The notes below the pieces were generated by a model that was not told the DNA's origin, did no database searches, and saw only the letters and a program-made list of their open reading frames with translations. A DNA stretch of 64,000 nucleotides, taken from positions 75,355,747 through 75,419,746 of the forward strand of contig NC_088784.1 of assembly GCF_958450345.1 (NCBI RefSeq), read 5' to 3'. Each line of letters starts with the position of its first letter. The stretch's first letter is position 1. Positions 1 through 12,916 of this stretch are shown here, in pieces. Position numbers and translations under genes: made by a program. Source of the DNA: Calliphora vicina. Taxonomy: Eukaryota; Arthropoda; Insecta; Diptera; Calliphoridae.

Positions 1-307
1 GCAACTTTTTAATTAAATAAACTATATATGTGGTTACGAAATTATTAAAATCTGAGCCATTCAGTCATATACATTTTTAATTTATTTCTACAGTAAATGA
101 ATTTTATTTGTTTACAGTTAACATTATAAAATGTTTATATATACTTTTTATTAATTCAAAAGTCTGTTCAAGAGTTACATATTTAAATTTACACTAATTT
201 AATGCATTTGTAAATATAATTTAAAATTCATTTGGGTGTGAGTGTCGTCTTACTTATGGAAAATGATTCATTAGAAAAAAAAAACTATACACTATCCTTT
301 GTTTTTA

Positions 308-922
308 TCAACGACGTCTTTTATCCGATGACTTCTTAACACGTTTAGGTCCCTTTACAAAACACCAATCAACTTGTATTGGCTGACCCATGATTTCGGC
401 TGCATTCAGTGCCTCTTTGGCAGCCCACGCTTCTTTGTGTGTTTCGAATTCGACCAGAGCATAACCTTTGGAAAAACCAGTTCTACGATCTAAATTCAAG
501 TGAATATTCTTAATTGCACCAAAATCGCAGAATTTCTCTTGTATTTCATCCTCTTGGGCTTCTTCGTGTATATTCGTGACAAATAGAATCCAACCTTCCA
601 CCGAACGTTGTGGGCCCGGTTCCAGTTCATCGTCATCCTCATGACGGACACGTTCATATTGATGTATTGTTTCGCGTGTGGTGGTTTCATTTCCAAAGCC
701 TCTACCCTTGCGGTGCTTAGCCTTTTCCTTTAAACGCACGATGCCCTCTACAAAATAATAACAATAAAAAGAGAAATTTCTACTTTTAGCAAATTGTGTA
801 CAACTGGCACAGACAACTCATCTAGAGCTGAAATTTTTAGTCTTTGCTACAAATTACTTACGATCGCCATCCTCATCGACTTCAAATTCTTCAGCATTAT
901 CAATATCTAAAACATCAGCCAT
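308..922 (-). CDS. tsu: Y14 / RNA-binding protein 8A (tsunagi), exon junction complex core
   Basis: Two exons on the minus strand: exon 1 at 922-862 (starts MADVLDIDNAEEFEVDEDGD) and exon 2 at 747-308. The 114-bp intron (861-748) has GTAAGT and TTTTGTAG ends. The split codon gives Gln, so the join reads DQGIVRLKEKAKHRKGRG as in Drosophila Y14. The product is about 166 residues, close to the family's usual length. A single RRM is visible, with RNP2-like ILFVTNI and RNP1-like KGYALVEF, then a basic Arg/Lys/Ser tail ending in RRR. Y14 pairs with Mago nashi and eIF4A3 in the exon junction complex and acts in splicing, mRNA localisation and surveillance, mainly in the nucleus. The minus-strand AATAAA at about 147-152 may be its poly(A) signal. 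The gene is head-to-head with Van Gogh. Confidence 0.96.
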
Positions 923-3013
923 TGTGTTCTGTGAATATGGTTTTTAAATAAAATCTAGTAAAATTAACTTTTTTCAATTTTTTCAGAAATCACTAATCCA
1001 CACGGCGTTTCAATACGTCAAATTGAATGGCATTTAATTGGCTGTGTTCATGATCTAATATTTTTGTTGCAATATTATGTTACGTTGCCAACCTTTAGTT
1101 TGTTTAACCCAGTGATGCCATATTCTCTTGTTTGAAAATTAACGCTATTATTTTATCACAATGAACAAGGGTATGAATTATATGTAATTTAACGACAAAT
1201 CGCGTATTTTTCTATAATGTTATGTAAAGTATTTGAGCTATAAGTGTATATAAGAATAATTGCAATATTTACTCAATTAATTTAAGTTTTTCTAACTTAA
1301 GGTAAGCTACAGATTCAATATGGTAAATAGGTAACGCTAATTTGGATTATTTCGATGCGGTATATAATTATTAAAATTTACAAAAATTAAACATAATTTA
1401 GCAATGTTTTCATTTTCAATAAACTCAATTGAGAAAAACAAAAATGGTTATTTTTTATAATTTAGAATTATAATGGTAACGGTAATTGCAGTTGCTTCGG
1501 TAACGATATTTTAGCAGTAACCGTAATTGAACTGGATGGGTATTTTAGGGGTAACCAACCTTGAAAAATGGCGTTCTTTTTTTAATAATTTCTTCTGGAC
1601 ATAATTTACATGTCATATTAAGGTTTAAAAATAGCAGTGCATGTAAAATTTTAAATAAAATGAGATGATGTTAATTTTGATTAATTCGGTAACGGTATTT
1701 TCTCCCATTTCGGTATTTTCGTTATAACTGTAATTTCAGTCTCTTAAAAATGATTAATAAAATTAAACAAATTAAATTAATTATGGAAATAAAAAATTTT
1801 ATTTTTATAATATAAAATAATTTTTATAGAAAACGGAGATTTGGCGGTAACGCTATGGCAGTTATGGAACTCAATTACATCTCTGAATCACTAAAATCGT
1901 AAATATCTTCTTAAATATTTACAATTCACACCATTAATATTGAATCGAAAACATTATTAATAGTGAAATAATTAAAACAAACCGTTTTATATCAACAACT
2001 GTCACTTAGGTAATGGTAGCCAACCTTGTTTGAACTTCAAAAATTAAATCAATAGTTTGTATAATAATTGAAATTTTAGAATAAAAGTTATGACAACATT
2101 TTTGAAAACAAATTTATTGTAATAATACTTCGAGAACTTACATGCGCTTTTTATACATCTAAATGTTTTAGTTAGTGCCCGTTATAATTCAAATTAAAAT
2201 GTTATTTGAAAATTAACTTCAGTCAATTTGTTTTTAAAACATTGGTGTACTTTTTCCCTCCATACTAAAAAATACAACTCAGTTAGTACTGAGTACCAGA
2301 ATTTATTCAGCTTTGGCTACTGAGTATTCAAATACTCAATACTGTCACAACACTGAGAGGCATTGTAAAAAATTCTTTCAATTGGAAAAAACAATTTTTT
2401 GTTTGTATGAAAATTAAGCTAAAGAATTTTCCTTTTTTTTACTAATAAATATTGCAATTAATTAATTTAAGTAACGAAAATGTGATAAATTGGTACAGTT
2501 GAACATAAATATCATTAAACGGATATGGCAAACAATTGTGTAAAGTAATTAAAAAACTTGTTGAAATGTTTTAAAGAAAAAAAGTCATAAAACTTCTACT
2601 ACAAGACCGCACCCCCGTTACAGTGAATTACCCTCTTCTTTGTCCATAAGCAAAAAGTATACAACAAAACCTGAAACAGTTACGGCCGCAAACAACCAGC
2701 CAGCCATTCATACAATATGTGGCGTGTAAAGTAAATTTACCTGTGGTTTTACACAGATACCGCTTGTATGTGCAATTGTGTGCGTTTGTTTCTTTAAGTG
2801 TGTAGCGGTGTGCGTGAAAGAATTTTCCTCATTTACATAGACTGTTTGTTTTTCGTCTACTTTTACAACAATTGCAAGTGTGGAAAATTGAAGAAAGAAA
2901 AAAAAAAACATCAACAAAAACAGAAAAGAAAACTGTAACAGGTGCCAAAGTAGGCGTGTTTGGCAGAAACCAAAAAATAGTACTAACGCCCATTTGTGAA
3001 GAAACTTTAAGCC
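923..3013. other. Divergent intergenic region between tsunagi and Van Gogh
   Basis: About 2.1 kb lies between the tsunagi and Van Gogh start codons and must hold both promoters and 5' UTRs. No TATA box stands out. The stretch 1310-1880 is rich in GGTAACGGTAATT-like words in both orientations, which looks like the worn ends of a DNA transposon. The G+C-richer segment 2580-3013 directly precedes the Van Gogh ATG and is the likely 5' UTR. No open frame here looks like a gene. Confidence 0.5.
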
Positions 3014-6000
3014 ATGGAAAATGAATCGGTTAAATCAGAACAAAGCGGACGTTCTCGCCGCTCAAGAAACCATAATAATAATGGTGGAGGAGGAGGTGGT
3101 GGAGGTTCCATAAATAATGGCTATCACCGGGACCGTACTCGACACTCACATCGTAGTAACTCCCATTCGAAATCCAAAAATAGTCGTAACAATGAGATGA
3201 ATCCCTACCAAACAACAGTCAATATGACGGGTGATGAAGGACGCGAGGGCCAAGAGATTATAGAGGTACAGATTTTACCACAAGACGATAATTGGGGTGA
3301 AAACACCACTGCGGTTACCGGTAACACTTCAGAACAAAGCATTTCCATGGAGGACATCAACAATGCCTGGCATCGTGAAATGGCCGAAACTGGTATAGGT
3401 TTCAAGTGTCGGCGTTATCTGGAATCTATATTTTCATTTTTACTTGGTTTCGGTGCTTTTTTCTCTCCCGTAGCCATGGTGGTAATGCCACATATGGGAT
3501 TTTTTCCCTCAGCCTTTGATCATCCCGAATTGACACAAACAGTAAGAACTCAATTGTTGGCATGTGGTAGTGAGTGTAAAGGCTTATTGGTCTCGATGGC
3601 CGTTCGTCTGCTTTTATTGGCCATTGGTCTGTGGGCCTTGTTTATGCGTCATACGGCTGCAACAATGCCTAGAATATTTTTATATCGTGCTGTGGTTTTA
3701 CTACTGGTCACATTATCAACATTTGCATATTGGCTGTTTTATATAGTGCAGGTGAGTTCAAAAAATAGTTTAAAAAACTGTTCCCTACTTTTGGTGTCTA
3801 AGTATTTCGTATTTTAACCATAAGAATAGTATTTTAACCATTTAAAAAGTCAATAATTTCCTTTTAAATATTTTGCCATTCCCTTATACCCGCATCTGAT
3901 AAAGCTTCCATCAAGTTATAATTTTGAGTATACAGTTATGCGATCTGCTATTTCCGATAGGTTTTCATGTGCTAGAGATCTGGAGATTGGTCACTTCAAA
4001 ACACGTACCCTATTCGATTATAACCACTCGGCTACAAACCTGGAAGTGTTTTTGGGTTTTTGTCGTACTGGAACCTCCAAAAAAAGGGCATATTTTCCTC
4101 AACGTTTGAATACATAACATTGTAATGAATGTATCTGTGTCCGATTTAGGCCATTGTTAGGTTAGGTTAGGAAGGGGTGTACATTATGTGCACTTCCACT
4201 CGGAGACCTTGAGGTCCATTGTGATTCCCTTGAATAGATGTAGACAATGAGGATAGCCTTAGAATAAGAGAAGAGTCCAAAGTACCGCCTGTTAAAAAGA
4301 GAAAGAAAGAGAGATATTTTTACGGATTTGGAATCGCCGTAGAACGTCCCTTAAATAGCCACCCTATTCATTTAATGAAACCTAGTATGTTGCTCAGTTT
4401 GAAGCAAGTTCGTCCAGAAATCTATTTCCTAGCCATCTAAGTCTGTGACCCTGTAACCTAGGGCAGTTGAACATAATGTGCTTTACTGTCTCTAGCTCCT
4501 CTACATCTCCACACACTCTACAGAAGTCCCGTGTGCCATTATCCCATTTACCCTTAAAGGCTCCAATTGAGCAATGACCGGTTATCACTTCTACTAGAAT
4601 CATGAGATTATACCTATCCAACTCTATCAGTGTTCTGCTTGCGTTTGCATTCAGTTTTGGCCATAAGGCCCTGGACACTTTGCAATCTGACCTACTGCCC
4701 CAGGATTGATTTGTATAGTCGCGGAATCTTTCGTAAATTAACTTGTAGTAGTGACAAATGGGTGGTTTAACATCCCATTCCCTAGTATCATGATTCAGAT
4801 CAGAACCACCTACCTAAGGCACCTGTGATGCCCAGACATGCACACCTTTGAGCTTTATTGAGTACAGCCCTGTAGCTACGTTTTCTTATTGCCTCCCACC
4901 ACACTGCGCAACCATAAGTAATAATAGGTCTAACAACAGAAGTGTAGATCCAATTAACCATACTAGGTCTCAAGCCCCAGTTCTTGCATGTATGGTAGGC
5001 ATTGAGGCCCTTTTTTAATCTTTCCTGCGTATTTATTTTCTATGACAGTTTATTGTCAAGGAAGGTTCCTAAATACTTGGCTCCCCCTGATAAACTCAGC
5101 TTAACAACGTCTAATTTCGGCAAATTGAAGCTCTCTACCTTGTACTTCATAGTAAATAACACCAATTCTGTCTTTGATGGGTTAACACCCAGCCCGTTAG
5201 CTTTTGCTAGGCCATAGTTACTTTTATGACTTGAATTGCCTTGCCCTTATAAACAGCCCCACACAATAATATACAAGGAGTTCGGTTTTCTTTTAGACAT
5301 ATGAGGTTTTTTAGAGGATGGTGCAACCAAGACATTTGCCTACGGCTAACAGACCCAGTCCAATAGATTATTGCTAATCTCCCGAGCAGTCATTTTTAGG
5401 AATTTCATAAACTCTATTGCTATTCATTTAAAAAAAAAATCGAATTTTTAACCAAAAACCGATTTTCAACTAAAACACACGGTTTCTTAATATTTTTCTT
5501 ATATTAAACATAACACTGTAGCTTATTTTTTCATTGTTAATGTTTTCAATATTTTAGGTCACGAATGGAGCAAAAATTGTCGTTGAGACTGGAGGTGAAG
5601 CAGTCGACTACAAATCTTTAGTGGCCTATGCAACAAATCTAGTTGACACTCTACTCTTCATACACTACATAGCTGTTGTTTTGCTCGAATTGCGACACAA
5701 TCAGCCTATGTATTATGTAAAAATTATACGCTCACCCGATGGTATATCACGTTCATATACCTTGGGCCAACTGAGCATACAAAGAGCAGCAGTTTGGGTA
5801 CTACAGCGTTATTATGTTGATTTTCCCATTTACAATCCCTATTTGGAACGAATACCCATATCAAAATCACAAAGAAATAAGATAACAACTAGTTTTAAAT
5901 ATTACGAAGTTGATGGGGTTAATAACTCACAACAACAGAGCCAAAGTCGAGCAGTACTGGCAGCAAATGCCAGACGTCGTGATTCTTCACACAATGAACG

Positions 6001-6538
6001 CTTCTATGAGGAGCACGAATACGAGCGCAGAGTAAAGAAGCGCCGAGCACGTTTGATAACAGCGGCTGAAGAAGCATTTACGCACATCAAACGTATACAT
6101 AATGAACCAGCGCCAGCAGTGCCACTAGATCCAAATGAAGCAGCTCAGGCAGTCTTTCCCTCAATGGCTCGAGCCTTACAGAAGTACTTACGAGTGACCA
6201 GACAACAACCCAGACATACTTTCGAAAGTATACTCAAACATTTGGCGCACTGTCTCAAACATGATTTGTCGCCGCGAGCATTTTTAGAGCCATACCTTAC
6301 GGAATCGCCAGTTTTACAAAGTGAAAAAGAACGCAGATGGGTGCAGTCTTGGTCACTTATATGCGATGAACTAGTTTCACGACCAATTGCTGGTGACATA
6401 ACATTCCAGCTTATACAAAATGATGTATCATTAATGGTCTCAATACACAAACTGCCGCACTTCAATATAGCCGAGGAGGTGGTTGATCCCAAAAGTAATA
6501 AATTTGTATTGAAACTGAACTCGGAGACATCTGTATGA
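3014..6538 (+). CDS. Vang: Van Gogh / strabismus, four-pass planar cell polarity membrane protein
   Basis: Two exons: 3014-3751 and 5558-6538. The phase-0 intron has CAG|GTGAGT and TTTTAG| ends. The product is about 572 residues, near the length known for fly Vang. It starts MENESVKSEQSGRSRRSR, followed by a Gly-rich, Asn/Ser/Arg-rich cytoplasmic region. Three hydrophobic segments lie in exon 1 (roughly residues 135-245) and the fourth at the start of exon 2 (LVDTLLFIHYIAVVLLEL). A long cytoplasmic domain follows and ends in the class I PDZ-binding motif ETSV. Vang sits at cell junctions with Prickle and opposes Frizzled/Dishevelled in planar polarity. The ATG is in a CCATGG context. The intron has been invaded by a LINE fragment. 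The identification rests on the N-terminus, the four membrane segments and ETSV together. Confidence 0.96.
4130..5245 (-). mobile_element. Decayed LINE (jockey/R1-type ORF2 3' half) in the Van Gogh intron
   Basis: Read on the minus strand, 5245-4140 encodes broken pieces of a reverse transcriptase C-terminus. There is a GVNPSKTELVLFT-like segment and then SGGAKYLGTFLDNKL near 5060. The C-terminal zinc-knuckle region follows at 4394-4678, with FCRVCGDVEE and VKHIMFNCPRLQGHR. Many stops and frameshifts are present. The 3' end near 4140-4230 has a GGTTAGG motif and a segment (CACTCGGAGACCTTGAGG) also seen at the 3' end of the LINE at 26.1 kb, so the two belong to one family. It lies antisense to Van Gogh and is no longer functional. 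Confidence 0.85.
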
Positions 6539-7358
6539 CAACAGCAATCGCAGACACCAACCATAACACCAACGCACAGTAATGTTACACAATCTTCATA
6601 TTTGCATGTTTTCGTATAGGATTCCTGAAACTAACTAGTGAGTATCCCTGAACGAAATATTGTCAAATATTTGAGATCAGTGTTACTTTATGGTATTTGT
6701 ATATTTTTCTTTTAAGTTATTATACACAAAATAAGAAAATTATGCTCAAATCGTAAAACTCAACAGAAACCAAACCCAGTGTACTTAAATTAACTCATAA
6801 ATCCTTTTAAACATAATCATTTTTCTTAAAATAAAACCCTAGCATACAATAATACTCATTTAATTCCTTATAAAACTACATATCAACAAATATGACGTAG
6901 AAAATTAATACATAATTTCTCTTAAGTAAAACAGAAAAAAAAACGAATTAGATTTGCTCTATATTACTATATTTTATAATTTTTAGTTTCCTAGAAATTA
7001 TACTTTTATAAAATGGCTGGACCTTTATTATTTTAAACACATATAATTTCAAAGAAAATTTTAAAATTAGGAGTTCTTTATTTAGTTTATTTATTTTCGG
7101 TTTTTTAGAAAATTTTATATAAGAATCTCTATCTGATATTGCCAATATTTTAATTAAATATTCCTAAAAGAAAACTAAGTTGTTGCATATAAATCAATTG
7201 CAGTGATATTCGAATATTTTACTTTTTTTTTTAAATTCTAATTTCTTGTCTGATATCGATTGGGGAAAATTTGTAAACTCAGTGAAATATAAATCAACAA
7301 AAACTGAGTGATTTCTTTAAATTCAATAAAGAAATAGTTTTTAATAGGTTGTACTTAC
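6539..7358. other. Van Gogh 3' flank
   Basis: AT-rich 3' UTR and downstream spacer of Van Gogh. AATAAAA-type words occur near 6831. No credible coding frame or RNA gene is seen; the longer frames are low-complexity Lys/Ile-rich translations of AT-rich DNA. Confidence 0.5.
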
Positions 7359-8247
7359 GGTACCGTGAAATATCTCCCAAATGAAATAACTCTTAATGAA
7401 ATAATTCCTAAACTTGAAAAATTAAATAACTACCAAAGGGTAAAATGAAATTAATTACTCCCAATAATCGGCGGTTTCATAATTTTAAAAATATTAGTCC
7501 CAAAAAAAGCGAAATAACTCCAAATAAAATAAATCCCAATAGAAATGAAATAATTCCCAATCCGAAGCAATTTATTTATGTAATCTAACTTCCAATGAAA
7601 GAACCGGAAAAGTGAAATTATTCTTAGCTTACCTAACATTTTTTGCATTGCGGGCCTATGGCGTAGCGCAAAGTTTTCCTTCTCTGGAGTATATCAAAAC
7701 CTGGCTTCGCTTAGAAAATTTGTTTTGTATTTTCTCCTCTGGGGTGTATCAAAATATGGCTTCGCTCAGAAAGGTTTCTTTCATTGTAGAAATGTTTTAT
7801 AATATTTCAGAAAGCCGATTTTCATTTCGCACATGATTAAGAAATCATTGCGACCTGACAATGGCCGACAATGTAAAAAGAATCTTTTCTGAGCGAAGCC
7901 GGTTTTTGGTACACCCCAGAGGAGAAAACCTTTGCGCCCAATGCAAAAATCTTTTCTGAGCGAAGCCAGTTTTTGATACTTCCCAGAAAACAAATTTTCT
8001 GAGCGAAGCCAGTTTTTGATATGAAATAACTCCCAATACAATGAAATAACTCCTAATTCCCAAAATAAAATGAAATAAAACCCAACAAAAATTTCATTGG
8101 GAGTTATTTCATAATGCAATAACACCCAACAAAAAATTATGAAATAACTGCCTCCTATGCGGTAGGAGTTGTTTCATAAAAGTCCCAAGTATGAAAAATT
8201 TGTTGGGTGTTATTTCATTTTTTCGTGGGGAGTTATTTCACGGTACC
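7359..8247. mobile_element. Fold-back element copy 1 (GGTACCGTGAAATA ends, 9-bp target duplication)
   Basis: The element begins GGTACCGTGAAATATCTCCC and ends in the inverted form GGGGAGTTATTTCACGGTACC. The left arm is built of degenerate repeats of GAAATAACTCCCAA and the right arm of the reverse complement, giving a fold-back structure. The middle carries imperfect repeats containing GAGCGAAGCCAGTTTTTGATA and CACCCCAGAGGAG. The flanks are TGTACTTAC (7350-7358) and TGTACTCAC (8248-8256), a 9-bp target duplication with one mismatch. The open frames inside are translations of the repeats and not genes. A second copy is at 40191-41701. A 9-bp duplication would fit a Mutator-type transposase acting in trans; this is inference. 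Confidence 0.85.
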
Positions 8248-9696
8248 TGTACTCACTTCATCTTAATAAAAAGAAAGCGTTGAAGTCTTTATTAAGTTAT
8301 AATATGAGAACTAGTTGAAAAGCCGTTAAAAAAAAAATTAAGTCGTTAAAAGTATTTAAAAATGCTAGGGAAATTATTTCTCTGACAAAATATTGTAAAA
8401 ATCAAATGAAAATACAAAGACGGTGGGCCATTTAGAGTTTTCACGGATACCGAGCTTGGATCGATAGGCGATTGGTGTCCGATGTAATATCGATGGATGC
8501 AAAGTTGTTGACGCTTGCTAGCAACAAGTAGCGAGAATCGGTTTGGAAAGATTTCAATAACTATAGGCTTTTTCTAATAAATGCGTACAGAGTGGCTTTT
8601 GTATGTTGGTGTTTCCCTTGCAATTTTCCATTGAAAAAATCATTTTAAAGCAAACAAAGTTTAAACTGTTTTTCTTATAGTTCTTCAGAACTATATTTCT
8701 AGTTCTCCTGAACTATAATTGTATGGGAGGTGCGACCACCACTAATGCAATTCCGACAATTTTTAGCCTAACTATGTAAAATGATAAGAGACCTATTCGG
8801 ACAATGTTTGAAGAATCTTGCAATTATATGTAGTTCTCAAGATATTTAGAAATAACTATTTACTTTGTATGAGAGGTAACCTTCCTCCAGTTCCGATGCT
8901 TCCCATTTTTGGTTAAAGCTCATGTCACTGATAAGAAATTTAATCATGTAAAGTTTCAAGACTTTCAGTATTATAGTTCTCTAGATATTGAAAATGATTT
9001 TCTGTATTCATGAGCGCCATATCGGGAAGAAATGCTTCCATAAAGCGTTTATCAATCTCAAATATGCCACTCGATCGGGAAATCTTCTTCCTCTTCCTCG
9101 AAAGAACAGTCCGTGGATACCCTCCAATCTCTAACAAAATTATCATTACGGTTCGACAGTGTCATATCTATAACCGCTTGTCTATCTTTGTTCCTGAACA
9201 TGGGCGTTCAGGATTATTTTTATTAATCCAAGGTTCTTGGATCAGAGCCCGTCAGTCTGTGATCGGATGAGAAATGTTGACAATTCTGCGGAAACCGCTT
9301 CACAATAATGCAAGTTTAACTGCACCACTAGCAGCCTCCTTGATAGTGTCATGTTTCGAGTACTGAAACCTGACAGTGTCAAGACCAAAATTGACAACAC
9401 CCCTCACCATATCCAAGACTTCCTGGGATTTCCGATCCATTGCGAACCGGAAATCCCTGACAGTATTCTTCTTACACACCATTGAGGCCACCGACTTCCA
9501 TTGGTTGTAAGGAGATTATCTTTTTGTTTGGCCAATACTGCCGGTTTCCACCGGTCTTACTGGGGATGGAATCCACATTGTCACTATTAACCCTAGTGGT
9601 AACTCCGAGGCGTGTATGACTTCCAGTTTTGTGGCTAGATTAAGATCGCCCACTGTGGTTTTTAAAAATTCAATACAATTTGAAATATGAATCAAT
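8248..9696. other. Spacer with a probable decayed LINE fragment on the minus strand
   Basis: At 9500-8940 the minus strand reads a broken, LINE-like protein: a DRKSQEVLDMVR/DTVRFQY segment, then an IQEPWINKN stretch like the start of a LINE endonuclease domain, then a short open piece at 9146-8940. Frames are interrupted by stops. The assignment rests on the QEPW-type motif and is weak. 8248-8900 shows nothing recognisable. Confidence 0.35.
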
Positions 9697-9934
9697 TGGG
9701 GGATTCAAACGGTCTGCTATTAGGTCGTATTGTCATAATGTCCAAAAATATTTCAGTTTAAACAAATTGTTGTTGTGCTGCAAACAAAAATAGTGTTATT
9801 TTATGGCAAAACAATAAACATAGTTCAAAAAGTCTTATTAGTTTAGAACTTTTTTTTTTTGAAACACAACAAAAATTTGTTTAAACTATAATAATATTTA
9901 ATACGACCTAATAGCCGACCGTTTGAATCCCCCA
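9697..9934. mobile_element. MITE with terminal inverted repeats (GGGGGATTCAAACGG)
   Basis: The left end at about 9697 reads GGGGGATTCAAACGGTCTGC, followed by TATTAGGTCGTATTGT. The right end at 9900-9934 is the inverse (ATACGACCTAATAGCCGACC then GTTTGAATCCCCC). Arms are about 35 bp around an AT-rich core with no coding capacity. The target duplication could not be resolved. Confidence 0.75.
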
Positions 9935-11293
9935 TATATATTTAGGTTCCATCCTAAATCAACTTGTTTTTAGAAAGTCATACGGACGGACATTTTGTTC
10001 ATTCTTTTTATTTTTTCTGTTAAACAAAATACTTCGGTTCTCTCAGAAGGATGGATAGCTAAATCTTAGAATTACAATATTACACAGAATATATGTATAT
10101 GGGAACTATACCAATATATCGATGTGTTAATATGGAATGAGAAAATCAATGATGGAAATAAACATGTTATTGAAAAATAGTTTGCTAAAACAGAAATACA
10201 TTTCCAAATTTGCTTATATTTTTTTAATATTCATACTATACTTTATTTTTTCTTGAAAATATTCGATTAATAAACTGCATTTAAATAAAACAACTTATAT
10301 TTCACTATGGTTACATTTGTTACTAGTCTAAATTTGTTTAACTATTACATTATTTACCCTCCCTCAATAAACTTAATCTTAAACACATACATACATAGAA
10401 AATTCACAAAAGTTTGACTTTTTTTACTTCAACTGATAAATGTATTTGACCATAGAGGTCAATTACATTGAATTTGATACACATTTTATTATGGCTGCTA
10501 GAAATTATAAAAAAAAATCTCTAAGCAAGTTAATCATATTTAATAAATATACTATGTAATTTAAATTGCCATTACATGAATCAAAAAGCAAACACAAAAT
10601 GCCCTAAATATAACTTAAGATTCCTTAATACACAATAATCACAAAATAAAACAAATATCCTAACAAAACTAGACAAAACTAATTTTATATTTATTTACAA
10701 TTACAATATTAACATAAAAAAAGCTAACTCTAACAAAATGCCTCTTTTAGTCTTTTAACAAACTTCATCTAAAACATTAAGCCTAAATGAAACTTAACAA
10801 AAAATATATATTATGTATAATACTCATTGAGGAATGTTCTGTATGTACTTAAACCTCGAATCTAAATCAGAATTGTTAAACAGAAATTGAAAATCAAACG
10901 ACAAATTATGTTTTAATAAATATTAAATAAAGTATTGAACTTACGTTTGAAAAACAGAACAATGCCAAATTAGAAACTCAAATTTGTTAACAATAAGACA
11001 AATAACAACGTTGGAGACTGTATAAAAATAATTTTTTTTTATTTAATAAAAACAAATTTATCTGAGAACAAGATATTTTAATAAAACAAAACAAAAAACG
11101 TATTACTTTTATGAAAATAATTATATAAACATTTTATAACTGCCCGAATTTTATATAAATACAAGCAAACAATGTATTTAATTAAATATTATAAAAAACT
11201 ATAAAGTATTTCGTTTAGCTTTTAATACCTTATTCAAAATACATTTTATTTGATTACTAACTTTTGTTATTAGAATTTACTATACACTTTATG
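9935..11293. other. AT-rich gene-free spacer
   Basis: About 1.36 kb of very A/T-rich DNA with runs of AAAAC and TAAAA words. No coding frame, RNA gene, tandem array or terminal repeats could be recognised. Confidence 0.5.
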
Positions 11294-12084
11294 TAAAGGG
11301 TCTTCCAATAGCGACTTTAACAGTTGATGATAACGGCCATATTGTTGAAGCTACATCTGTCGAATTGGTTGTTTTTTATTCAGTTTGTTTTGCGAAATCA
11401 CCACGGACGGATATAGCGTCCAACAGCAAGTGCAATGGATGAAATTGTTTTATCAAAATGGGTGTTTTGTTCGGACAAGGATCCGCGCACTTCGCCCATT
11501 TTACGGTTAGGCCCATTTCTGGATGAATGGGTATGTTAACAAACAATATTGTCAAGTTTGGGACGATACCAATCATCATGAGATTTAAGAGCGTCCAATA
11601 CATACAGAAAAAGTTACTGTTTGGAGGCGTCATCGGTCAATATTTTCTTGAAAATGGCCAGGTCCATCATCCCCGTCAACGGCGAGCGTTTTAAGTCGAT
11701 GATTACCAACGACATGTGGTTTCAACAGGACGGCGCTACGTGCTACACAGCTGATCCACATTGGAAATTCTGCACGAGCGATTTGAGGGCATGGTCATCT
11801 CACATGGAGGTGATGTGAACTGCCTAACGAGAACGTGCGATTTGAACCCGTTAGACTTTTTCTTGTGGGGTTTTCTGAAGTCGCAGGTCTATCTACAAAG
11901 CCAATATAAACCATGCTATCGGTAAAAATCCAGCCTGATTTATGCGACATTTATGTGCGGCGGAAAAATACCATATATAATCGCATCGATATACAAAACG
12001 AATACAAAATTTCGATGATATCTTTGATACACTCCGTTTTATTTAAATTTAAAGATATGATAGCGATTAATGAAAGACCCTTTA
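11294..12084 (+). mobile_element. Decayed IS630/Tc1-mariner-type element, copy 1
   Basis: Ends are inverted: TAAAGGGTCTTCCAAT near 11294 and AATGAAAGACCCTTTA ending at 12084. Between them the plus strand reads a broken transposase. Recognisable pieces are the HFWMNGYVNKQ-like acceptor, a WFQQDGATCYTADPH block at about 11720-11765, a CDLNPLDFFLWG-like block near 11840-11870, and an IQPDLCD-like block near 11930. Multiple frameshifts and stops are present and the element is shorter than an intact transposon. Related copies lie at 23.3, 55.2 and 63.0 kb. Confidence 0.85.
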
Positions 12085-12916
12085 TTTGTTTGCTAAATAA
12101 TAATCTGTAAATTATTGTAGTTTTCTTAACATTTATTATAATGTTGATAATTTGTTTTATGAATAAGGCATTAAGTAGTTTAAACAACTCTATATACATT
12201 CTTTTGTACATTAAGTATTTTAATTATTAATGATAATATTATCTTAATTCAAACACTTGAAATGCATTTAACTTGATAATATTTTTAGCTAATTTTAATC
12301 TTATAATTTTCTTTTACTTTATTTTATATATATTGTTTTATAAAATAAGCAATTTTAATAGCTTTTAATTGATCAAAAGTAATTTTAATTGAACATAATA
12401 TAAAGTTATAATATATTAAAGATTCTAATAAATTTAATATAAATAAATAAATATTTAAGATTATTTTATAAGCCAAGAAATACTACCAACCAACAATACA
12501 TATTTATACATAATTATTGAAAAATTATATAAAGAAATTTTGAATAAATGCGAAAAAAAATTAATACTTTTTTACATAACTTAACAATGTGTCGATTATT
12601 TATTCTTTAAGTGTAAAATTCTTAAGATGTGAGGTCATTATGAGGATTCCAATCATTAGCAACAAAATTTCATAAAGAAAAAAATGTTGGTGCCGAGATC
12701 TTATTAGTGGCTTTGTGTTAGGTGTGCATTGATTGGTAACTTCAATAATGTTTTTAATATTTTTCCCACGTGTAGCTTGAATCTACCTTCATTTTTTAAT
12801 ATTGACTGTCATAAGTAAATTCGGGTGCCCTTTTCGTAATTTATTTTAACATTATCTCCTCATAGCGAAAAAGTTGTCGCAATGACCGAAATGTTTTTTG
12901 CTATATTTGTGGTGAA
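12085..12916. other. AT-rich spacer before the satellite array
   Basis: AT-rich DNA, about 0.8 kb. No gene, terminal repeat or tandem structure was recognised before the 113-bp array starts. Confidence 0.45.

Noticed and set aside
3752..3817. Van Gogh ending at the first-exon stop (267 codons)
   Set aside because: The frame runs past a strong GTGAGT donor; splicing to 5558 restores the fourth membrane segment and the ETSV end.
5002..5217. Plus-strand frame in the Van Gogh intron
   Set aside because: It is the antisense shadow of the LINE reverse transcriptase fragment.
6145..6564. 139-codon minus-strand frame
   Set aside because: Antisense shadow of Van Gogh exon 2.
7781..8125. 114-codon minus-strand frame
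   Set aside because: It translates the fold-back repeats (KTGFAQKR repeated) and is not maintained in the second copy.
11951..12211. 86-codon minus-strand frame
   Set aside because: Antisense to the decayed transposase and its right terminal repeat; low complexity.
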